DNA of 13,416 bases from positions 1 through 13,416 of the forward strand of contig CAJVYO010000016.1 of assembly GCA_913009515.1 (NCBI GenBank), written 5' to 3'. The first letter of the stretch is position 1; each line of letters starts with the position of its first letter. The translations under genes were made by a program, and so were the position numbers. This document shows positions 1 through 5,786 of this stretch, in pieces. This DNA comes from an uncultured Methylococcaceae bacterium (lineage in GTDB: Bacteria > Pseudomonadota > Gammaproteobacteria > Methylococcales > Methylomonadaceae). Below the pieces are notes generated by a model. It ran no database searches. It was not told the origin of the DNA and worked only from the letters and a program-made list of their open reading frames with translations.

Positions 1-24
1 GATGGGTAAGGTTTGTAAGCTCAT
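1..24 (-). CDS. gmk: Probable start of guanylate kinase (partial, first 8 codons)
   Basis: On the minus strand an ATG overlaps the yicC stop by one base (TAATG) and opens a frame reading MSLQTLPI up to the window edge. Guanylate kinases begin with a short variable stretch of the form M-x-x-x-T-L-x-I just before their P-loop, for example MAQGTLYI in E. coli, so the eight residues fit. Known family context supports this, because yicC is very often followed directly by gmk, which phosphorylates GMP to GDP. The P-loop lies outside the window, so the call rests on eight codons, the overlapping start and synteny only. Confidence 0.5.
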
Positions 25-893
25 TACTCTATGTTTTGAACTTGCTCACGCATTTGCTCAATCAACACCTTTAATTCAATCGCGATAGCCGTCATGGCTT
101 TATCAGCGGATTTAGATCCTAAAGTATTCGCTTCACGATTCATTTCTTGCATTAAAAAATCAAGTCGTCGCCCTATCGGTTCATCGCGTTCTAAAATCGC
201 TAATACCTCATTAATATGCGTATCTAAACGATCTATTTCTTCATCGACATCTAATTTTTGGGCAAAAATAACTAACTCTTGCTCGATACGCTCATAATCA
301 GGGGCGGCAACCAGCTCTTCAATTTGAGCAATTAATTTTGTGCGTATCTTTTTTAATACTAATGGTAAACGGACTTTAGCTTGCTCAACACACGCCTGCA
401 TTTTATGACAACGTAAACTGATTAATTGTTGTAACTCAGCTCCTTCTCTCGCCCTTGCATTAATTAATCCCTCTAAGGTTTCGCTTATTAATATAGATAA
501 ACTTTGTTTTAACGCCTGCTTATCGGTACTCGGTTCTATTTGGATATTCGGATAATTCAAAATATCTAGGGCTGAAAATGACTGCGGTGCCATCATTAAT
601 TTTTCAATTGCATCAGTGCTTTTTAATAACGCCTGCACTGCCTCCATATCAACGCTTAATCCTTCATCGGTGCTAAGTTGTTTTTTATAACTCAAACTAC
701 ATTCAATTTTGCCACGCTTTAATTTTTGAGCAACTAAACGCCGTGCATCGGTTTCGATAAAACGGAAGCGTTCTGCAATTTTCAAACTAATATCGCAATA
801 ACGATGATTAACAGAACGTAATTCACAATGTAAGATTAGATTTTCAAATTTAAGTTCGCTACTAGCAAACGCCGTCATGCTATAAGTCATCAT
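24..893 (-). CDS. yicC: YicC/YloC-family endoribonuclease
   Basis: A 289-residue protein of normal family length. The N-terminal YicC domain shows SMTAF at residues 5-9 and the hallmark ELRSVNHRYCD at 24-34. The C-terminal DUF1732 part carries DVDEEIDRL at 215-223 and the conserved GRRLDFLMQEMNREANTLG block from 241. The family is a cytoplasmic endoribonuclease; E. coli YicC takes part in small-RNA turnover. Two ATGs stand in tandem. An AAGG motif lies 5 bases before the first (893) and 8 before the second (890), and the second gives the family-like start MTYSMTAFA, so it may be the true one. The upstream gene's TAA abuts the first ATG with no gap, so translation is probably coupled. The downstream gene, probably gmk, overlaps by one base. 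Confidence 0.95.
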   Translation of the reverse strand: MMTYSMTAFASSELKFENLILHCELRSVNHRYCDISLKIAERFRFIETDARRLVAQKLKRGKIECSLSYKKQLSTDEGLSVDMEAVQALLKSTDAIEKLMMAPQSFSALDILNYPNIQIEPSTDKQALKQSLSILISETLEGLINARAREGAELQQLISLRCHKMQACVEQAKVRLPLVLKKIRTKLIAQIEELVAAPDYERIEQELVIFAQKLDVDEEIDRLDTHINEVLAILERDEPIGRRLDFLMQEMNREANTLGSKSADKAMTAIAIELKVLIEQMREQVQNIE

Positions 894-1634
894 TTACGCC
901 TTATTTAATATAAAAAAACACTGTAATAATCGTTGCACATCACTCATGCCCTGTTCAAGATTGTGCATAATCTCTGCCATACTAATTTCGGCCTGCGTCT
1001 TACCCGCCGCCCAATTTGCAATCACCGCACAACAGGCATAAGGTATTTTTAACTCTCGTGCTAACGCGGCTTCCGGCATCCCAGTCATGCCCACTAAATC
1101 ACAGCCATCACGCTCTAATCGAGTAATTTCCGCAGCTGTTTCTAAGCGTGGCCCTTGCGTGCAACCATAAGTCCCCGAAGAATAAACGTTTAAATTAGCC
1201 CCGCACTTAATTAACGCCAAGCGTAACGCCTCATCATAAGGAAAACTAAAATCAATATGCTCAACAGCGGCTGATGCTTCTGCAAAATAAGTCTGCTCAC
1301 GCCCATAACTATAATCAATAATTTGCTCTGGGATAACAAGTCGAGCTGGTGTCATTTCAGGCGTAATCCCCCCGACTGCGGCAACAGCAATAATTTGTTC
1401 CGCCCCTAACGATTTTAACGCCCAAATATTAGCGCGATAATTTATATTATGTGGTGCAATTTGGTGCGGATTACCATGTCGAGCTAAAAAAATAAGTCGT
1501 TGCCCTGCTAATTCACCGACTATCAAATCTGCTGATGGCTTACCATAAGGAGTATCAATGCTCTGAGTTTCAAGAACATTCAATCCCGCTAATTCACTTA
1601 AACCCGAACCGCCAATAATAGCTGTTGTTTTCAT
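894..1634 (-). CDS. mtnP: S-methyl-5'-thioinosine phosphorylase (PNP/MTAP family)
   Basis: A 246-residue nucleoside phosphorylase starting MKTTAIIGGSGL. A longer frame reaches upstream to 1736, but it lacks family similarity and would overlap hpt by about 100 bases, so I chose the ATG at 1634, one base after the hpt stop. Visible motifs are the phosphate-binding RHG at 52-54, GPRLET at 161-166, and MTGMPE at 183-188. The base-binding segment reads NWAAG with Asn207. Adenine-specific MTA phosphorylases have Asp residues here, while 6-oxopurine enzymes have Asn, so the substrate is probably methylthioinosine (or inosine), giving hypoxanthine and methylthioribose-1-phosphate. The length matches the Pseudomonas aeruginosa enzyme PA3004, which as I recall also lies beside nagZ. 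The neighbouring hpt would consume the hypoxanthine. Substrate preference is inferred. Confidence 0.88.
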   Translation of the reverse strand: MKTTAIIGGSGLSELAGLNVLETQSIDTPYGKPSADLIVGELAGQRLIFLARHGNPHQIAPHNINYRANIWALKSLGAEQIIAVAAVGGITPEMTPARLVIPEQIIDYSYGREQTYFAEASAAVEHIDFSFPYDEALRLALIKCGANLNVYSSGTYGCTQGPRLETAAEITRLERDGCDLVGMTGMPEAALARELKIPYACCAVIANWAAGKTQAEISMAEIMHNLEQGMSDVQRLLQCFFILNKA

Positions 1635-1635
1635 A

Positions 1636-2178
1636 TTATTGCTCACACGCATAAATCCCTGCCACATTACGACAATAGCCTTTGTAATCCATGCCACTGC
1701 CATATAAATAATAATTTGCAACCGACAAGCCAACAAAATCTGCCTTTACCGGCTTAGGCTTTGATAATTGTTTATCCACTAATACCGCACTAAAAATAGC
1801 AGATACACCTTGCTGTTTACAGTAATCATAAATAGCCGCTAAGGTCAGTCCCTCATCTAAAATATCATCGACAATTAATACCGTTTTATCGCGTAAATTC
1901 AATGTAGGTAACTGCTTCCATGTTATCTCAGTACCGGCTATCTCCGCGCCATAACGACTCGCATTAATTCCATCCATGGTTAAAGGAAAATCTAATAATG
2001 GCAACAGCTTTCCCGTGACCACTAAACCGCCATTCATCACACATAAAACGATAGGATCTAATTTTGCTAACTCACTCGCATTAATTTTCGCCGCCATCGC
2101 TACAATCGCTGCATCAACTTCAGCTGCTGTGTGGATAAGTGTTGCGTTTTTTTGCACTGCCTCTATTTCAGTCAACAT
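1636..2178 (-). CDS. hpt: Hypoxanthine-guanine phosphoribosyltransferase
   Basis: A 180-residue type I phosphoribosyltransferase that makes IMP or GMP from hypoxanthine or guanine and PRPP in the cytoplasm. The PRPP loop is VLIVDDILDEGLTL at 100-113, with the acidic pair D104-D105; it has DEG where many family members have DTG. The flexible-loop region holds SRYG at 74-77, and the purine-binding side reads YLYGSGMDYKGYCRN at 157-171. The start codon lies inside the end of nagZ (11-base overlap) behind a weak GGAA Shine-Dalgarno motif 4 bases away, so it is probably coupled to nagZ translation. The stop is one base before the phosphorylase gene, which should supply hypoxanthine. Hypoxanthine versus xanthine or guanine preference cannot be settled from the sequence. 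Confidence 0.92.
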   Translation of the reverse strand: MLTEIEAVQKNATLIHTAAEVDAAIVAMAAKINASELAKLDPIVLCVMNGGLVVTGKLLPLLDFPLTMDGINASRYGAEIAGTEITWKQLPTLNLRDKTVLIVDDILDEGLTLAAIYDYCKQQGVSAIFSAVLVDKQLSKPKPVKADFVGLSVANYYLYGSGMDYKGYCRNVAGIYACEQ

Positions 2179-3190
2179 AGTGTTCCGCTAATTTGCTAAT
2201 ATTTTTATGGGCAACTTGCCACGCATCACTATTTTTAAGGATTTTTTCACTTAACTCGCTTTGCGAAAGCATTGCTTGTAAACGCTGTTCACGCAAACCA
2301 TCCACTTTAATTTTCAGATTTTCTAATACTTGTTCAGCAGCCGTTTCATTATTACAAACTAACATCATATCGCAGCCGGCTTGCTGTGCTAGTCTTGCTC
2401 GCTCGACAAAATCACCGATACTTGCCGCCCCTTGCATACTCAAATCATCGGTAAACACAGCCCCCTCAAATCCCAATCGCTGCCGTAAAATTTCCGTCAC
2501 CCAATGATATGAAAATCCAGCAGGCAACTCATCAACCTCAGAATAAACAATATGTGCAGGCATAATACCTTCCAAACCATCCGCAATTAAGCGTTTAAAA
2601 GGCATAATATCTTTTTGCCATATTTCATCATAAGCCCGCTCATCAACTGGCAAGGCTAAATGTGAATCCAATGCCACCGCACCATGCCCCGGAAAATGCT
2701 TGCCTACTGCCGACATTCCAGCCTGTCGCATGCCTTTTCTAAAATCAGCCGCTAGTTGAGTTACCTCTGTCTCATCACCAGAAAAAGAACGATTGCCAAT
2801 AATTTCACTCACACCTGCATCAACATCCAAAACTGGGGCAAAACTAAAATCAACGCCCTGCACCAATAATTCAGCCGCCATCAACCAACCGGCTTGTTGC
2901 GTTAAGTCAGCATGATGGGCATACGCAGCAGCAGGGGGTAAACGTGTAAAGCCTTGTTGGCAACGTTGAACGCGTCCGCCTTCTTGGTCAACCGCAATTA
3001 ATATATCACCGCCTCTTGCCTGTTTAATCGCTGCTGACAATTCAGCTAACTGTGCAGGGGATTCATAATTACGGGCAAATAAAATAACCGCCCCTGTATT
3101 CGGGTGAGCAATTTTTTCCTTATCATATTGACTTAATGCTGTACCAGCAATATCAATCATAATAGGCCCCATCAAACATTTTTTTTTCAT
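2168..3190 (-). CDS. nagZ: Beta-N-acetylhexosaminidase (glycoside hydrolase family 3)
   Basis: A 340-residue cytoplasmic enzyme that removes N-acetylglucosamine from anhydro-muropeptides during peptidoglycan recycling; in several gammaproteobacteria this also influences AmpC beta-lactamase induction. Visible GH3 motifs are AVDQEGGRVQR at 66-76, the substrate-binding KHFPGHG at 164-170, the mobile loop DSH at 175-177 that supplies the catalytic acid/base His, and FTDDLSMQ at 246-253 with the nucleophile Asp in the DD pair. NagZ proteins usually begin MGPLMLDI, which matches Met7 here (ATG at 3172), so the first six residues, which include a run of nine A bases, may not be translated. Neither ATG has a convincing Shine-Dalgarno sequence. 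It is the first gene of the minus-strand operon. Confidence 0.95.
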   Translation of the reverse strand: MKKKCLMGPIMIDIAGTALSQYDKEKIAHPNTGAVILFARNYESPAQLAELSAAIKQARGGDILIAVDQEGGRVQRCQQGFTRLPPAAAYAHHADLTQQAGWLMAAELLVQGVDFSFAPVLDVDAGVSEIIGNRSFSGDETEVTQLAADFRKGMRQAGMSAVGKHFPGHGAVALDSHLALPVDERAYDEIWQKDIMPFKRLIADGLEGIMPAHIVYSEVDELPAGFSYHWVTEILRQRLGFEGAVFTDDLSMQGAASIGDFVERARLAQQAGCDMMLVCNNETAAEQVLENLKIKVDGLREQRLQAMLSQSELSEKILKNSDAWQVAHKNISKLAEHYVD

Positions 3191-3221
3191 AAGCAGTGAT
3201 AATTAACAACAAATGCCTTAT

Positions 3222-3227
3222 ATTATA
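3222..3227 (-). promoter_or_regulatory. Candidate -10 element for the nagZ operon
   Basis: A perfect TATAAT is read on the minus strand, about 32 bases before the upstream nagZ ATG and in the gap divergent from the FliL-domain gene. No good -35 is present at 16-18 bases (the best is TATGAT), so this is a plausible but unproven promoter element. Confidence 0.35.
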
Positions 3228-3293
3228 AACAAACTTAGCTAATATCATATTGATAATAGCCCCAAAAAAATATTTACTGTGGAGAGTGTTGTT

Positions 3294-3686
3294 ATGCGGA
3301 TTTTTTTATTATTATTTGGCTTATTATGTCTGCCGACTTATGCAATAGCCGAAGATGACGAGCAAGAAGTTATTGTTGAATATTTAGAACTAAAGCCTAA
3401 ATTTATCATTAATTTATCCGAACCAAAGAAATATATGCGGATTAATGTACAACTAATGGTTAAAGGGGAAGATGCCGTAGAAAGAATTACCAAACATATG
3501 CCTTTATTGCGTCATACTTTAATTATGACCTTTAGTGGTTTATCTGCAGAAATTTTACGCACCAAAGAAGAACGTGAAAAAATCAAAACTAAATCATTTG
3601 AAGTCCTAAAAGAAGCACTTGAAGAACATGCGAATACCAGTGAAGGCTTAATTGATGTGTTTTTTACAGAATTTTTAGTACAGTAA
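3294..3686 (+). CDS. Secreted FliL-domain protein
   Basis: A 130-residue protein. The ATG at 3294 is chosen because GGAGAG (3281-3286) sits 7 bases upstream; a GTG at 3279 would extend it by five residues and overlap that site. Residues 1-19 form a signal peptide ending AIA before EDD. The rest is a compact FliL domain: YLELKPKFIINL at 30-41, KYMRINVQLMV at 46-56, HMPLLRHTLIM at 68-78, and the typical end VFFTEFLVQ at 122-130. Classical FliL is a single-pass inner-membrane protein of the flagellar stator region. Here the N-terminus looks like a cleavable export signal, and no flagellar gene is nearby, so the protein is probably periplasmic and its role is unknown. It converges on the peroxiredoxin gene. 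Confidence 0.85.
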   Translation: MRIFLLLFGLLCLPTYAIAEDDEQEVIVEYLELKPKFIINLSEPKKYMRINVQLMVKGEDAVERITKHMPLLRHTLIMTFSGLSAEILRTKEEREKIKTKSFEVLKEALEEHANTSEGLIDVFFTEFLVQ

Positions 3687-3691
3687 TAAAA

Positions 3692-3724
3692 AAGGGCTTA
3701 TCATTCAAAAAATGACAAGCCCTT
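3692..3724 (-). terminator. Intrinsic terminator between convergent genes
   Basis: Arms 3692-3705 and 3711-3724 form a 14-bp stem around a 5-base loop. The only imperfection is an A-C mismatch on the plus strand, which becomes a G-U wobble on the minus strand. On the minus strand the stem runs into TTTTTTATT, so it should end the peroxiredoxin transcript well. On the plus strand the tail is only AGTTTAG, so termination of the FliL-domain transcript there would be weaker. Confidence 0.85.
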
Positions 3725-3752
3725 AGTTTAGATAAAATCTATAAATTATATT

Positions 3753-4358
3753 TTATAAATCATCTGCATTATCTGTTAAGTAAGACGCAACGCCTTCAGG
3801 TGTCGCCGTCATACCTTTATCGCCTTTATTCCAACCCGCTGGACAAACTTCACCATGTTCTTCGTGGAATTGTAGTGCATCAACCATACGCAACATATCA
3901 TCTATATTACGACCTAAAGGTAAATCATTAACCACTTGATGACGTACTAAACCTGTTTTATCAATTAAAAAACTACCACGGTAAGCCACTGCAGGTGCTT
4001 CAGCTTCAACGTCATAATCTTTAACAATAGTATGGGCAATATCAGCCGCCATTGTGTAACGTACTTTACCAATACCGCCATCATTAATCGCAGTATTACG
4101 CCATGCATTATGCGTAAAATGAGAATCGATTGACACTGCAATCACTTCTACGCCACGGGCTTTAAAATCATCCATTTTATGATCTAAGGCGATTAATTCA
4201 CTTGGACAAACAAACGTAAAATCTAAAGGATAAAAGACAATAACCGCATATTTACCTTTTGTCGCTTCTGAAAAACTAAAAGAATCAACAATGTCACCAT
4301 TACCTAAAACAGCAGGTACTGTAAAATCAGGTGCTTGTTTACCAACTAATACGCTCAT
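3753..4358 (-). CDS. Typical 2-Cys peroxiredoxin (AhpC/Prx1 type)
   Basis: A 201-residue thioredoxin-fold peroxidase that reduces hydrogen and organic peroxides in the cytoplasm. The peroxidatic Cys51 lies in FYPLDFTFVCPSE (42-54), and the resolving Cys172 in GEVCPAGW (169-176), the usual spacing for the Prx1 subgroup. GGIG at 94-97 resembles the GGLG motif linked to sensitivity to over-oxidation, but the C-terminal partner reads YL (193-194) rather than YF. The start is firm: AGGAG (4366-4370 on the minus strand) lies 7 bases before the ATG. The gene is divergent from rhlB, and their shared promoter region contains a palindrome. No AhpF-type reductase is adjacent, so thioredoxin is the likely reductant (inferred). 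Confidence 0.95.
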   Translation of the reverse strand: MSVLVGKQAPDFTVPAVLGNGDIVDSFSFSEATKGKYAVIVFYPLDFTFVCPSELIALDHKMDDFKARGVEVIAVSIDSHFTHNAWRNTAINDGGIGKVRYTMAADIAHTIVKDYDVEAEAPAVAYRGSFLIDKTGLVRHQVVNDLPLGRNIDDMLRMVDALQFHEEHGEVCPAGWNKGDKGMTATPEGVASYLTDNADDL

Positions 4359-4396
4359 GTATGTACTCCTAAAAGGGATAAAATCGAATCAATATT

Positions 4397-4433
4397 TACA
4401 CTAAAAGTGTCAATTAAAAATTCTACACTAAAA
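4397..4433. promoter_or_regulatory. Palindrome and direct repeat between peroxiredoxin gene and rhlB
   Basis: ACACT-AAA-AGTGT at 4398-4410 is a perfect 5-bp palindrome, extendable to 8-bp arms with one mismatch (4395-4413). Its left part, TACACTAAAA (4397-4406), is repeated directly at 4424-4433. A TTGACA-like sequence on the minus strand overlaps the right palindrome arm, but no convincing -10 follows at normal spacing. This is a candidate operator in the divergent promoter region; the regulator is unknown. Confidence 0.35.
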
Positions 4434-4492
4434 TGCTTGGTATTTCATTACAGGCGGTGCAAAAAATCCTTTACTGCTGTATTCTACGACTT

Positions 4493-5743
4493 ATGAAAAA
4501 AACACATTTAACAGACACACGCTTTCTTAATTTAGAGCTTTCAAAGGCTATTTTAAAAGGCTTAGATGATGCGGGCTTTGATCAATGTACCCCTATTCAA
4601 GAGCAATCACTTCCCATTGCTTTACGTGACCGCGATGTCGCGGGTCAAGCACAAACAGGTACGGGAAAAACCGCCAGCTTTTTATTAGCCACTTTTCAAC
4701 GTTTGCTGAATGATGAAAGTGAAGTTATAAAATGCCCACGGGCTTTGATTCTCGCCCCTACGCGTGAATTAGCCATTCAAATTCATAAAGACGCACTGTT
4801 ACTTGGAAAACATTTAGATTTTAATATCGCGCTTATTTATGGCGGTACAGACTATAAAAAACAGCTTAAAGCCGTTCAATCCAGCCCCGATATTATTATT
4901 GCAACACCCGGTCGAGTGATTGATTTTTATCGTCAAAAAGCATTTTCATTAAATTTTATTCAAGTCATGGTGATGGACGAAGCCGACAGAATGTTTGATT
5001 TAGGCTTTATCAAAGACATCCGGTTTTTATTATCACGGATGCCAGCCCCTGAAAAACGCCTCAATTTGCTGTTTTCTGCAACTCTATCCTTTAAAGTATC
5101 AGAACTCGCCTATGATCATATGCATCAGCCAGTAATGATTAAAATTGAAACAGAGACCATGACCTCAGATTCAATTAATCAATTTGCATTCTGTCCTGCG
5201 AATGACCAAAAAATACCTTTGCTCATTGGGCTTATCCAAACTCATCAGCCTAAACGTAGTATTATTTTTGTAAATACTAAAGCCAGTGCTGAACTACTCG
5301 CTCATACCTTACATACTAATGGCTATCAAAGTGTGCGCTTAACGGGTGATGTCCCCCAAGAAAAACGTCAACAATTACTCACTGATTTTCAAAATAATAA
5401 AACCACTATCATGATTGCCACCGATGTTGCAGCACGTGGCTTACATATTGATGCAGTCTCACATGTCTTTAATTTCGATTTACCCCAAGATCCTGAAGAT
5501 TATGTACATCGAATTGGACGAACTGCACGCTTTGGCACAGAAGGCGAAGCGATTAGCTTTATTTGCGAAGAGTATGCTTATTCAATGCCCGATATTGAAA
5601 GCTATATTAAACATAAAGTACCTGTTGAAAAAATAACCGCTGACTTATTACCTGACATTAAAATTCCCGTCATTCGAGCTCGACCTCAGAAAAGACCTCC
5701 TTCAAGAAAACCACGTCCGCATTCAGCCCCTAGAAAATCTTAA
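4493..5743 (+). CDS. rhlB: DEAD-box ATP-dependent RNA helicase RhlB
   Basis: A 416-residue helicase. The frame is open from 4433, but the ATG at 4493 gives MKKTHLTDTRF, close to the E. coli RhlB start MSKTHLTEQKF, so I chose it even though it lacks a clear Shine-Dalgarno site. Motifs in order: Q motif FDQCTPIQ (29-36), Walker A AQTGTGKT (53-60), PTREL (89-93), TPGR (138-141), DEAD (162-165), SAT (195-197), ATDVAARG (309-316), HRIGRTAR (339-346). A basic, proline-rich tail follows from about 396. RhlB unwinds structured RNA in the degradosome together with RNase E and PNPase in gammaproteobacteria. It is divergent from the peroxiredoxin gene, and no terminator is visible in the 43 bases before the next gene. 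Confidence 0.93.
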   Translation: MKKTHLTDTRFLNLELSKAILKGLDDAGFDQCTPIQEQSLPIALRDRDVAGQAQTGTGKTASFLLATFQRLLNDESEVIKCPRALILAPTRELAIQIHKDALLLGKHLDFNIALIYGGTDYKKQLKAVQSSPDIIIATPGRVIDFYRQKAFSLNFIQVMVMDEADRMFDLGFIKDIRFLLSRMPAPEKRLNLLFSATLSFKVSELAYDHMHQPVMIKIETETMTSDSINQFAFCPANDQKIPLLIGLIQTHQPKRSIIFVNTKASAELLAHTLHTNGYQSVRLTGDVPQEKRQQLLTDFQNNKTTIMIATDVAARGLHIDAVSHVFNFDLPQDPEDYVHRIGRTARFGTEGEAISFICEEYAYSMPDIESYIKHKVPVEKITADLLPDIKIPVIRARPQKRPPSRKPRPHSAPRKS

Positions 5744-5786
5744 ACAATACATCAAATGCGACTAAAATAAGACATCGTTAAACTTA

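Noticed and set aside
1635..1736. N-terminal extension of the phosphorylase frame
   Set aside because: It would overlap the hpt coding end, shows no family similarity, and the internal ATG at 1634 gives the usual protein length.
3250..3276. TTGATA / TATTTA as a promoter for the FliL-domain gene
   Set aside because: The spacing is only 15 bases and it would leave almost no leader before the ribosome site at 3281.
4433..4492. Upstream ATG adding 20 residues to RhlB
   Set aside because: The added residues are unlike any helicase start, they begin inside the putative operator repeat, and MKKTHLT at 4493 matches known RhlB.
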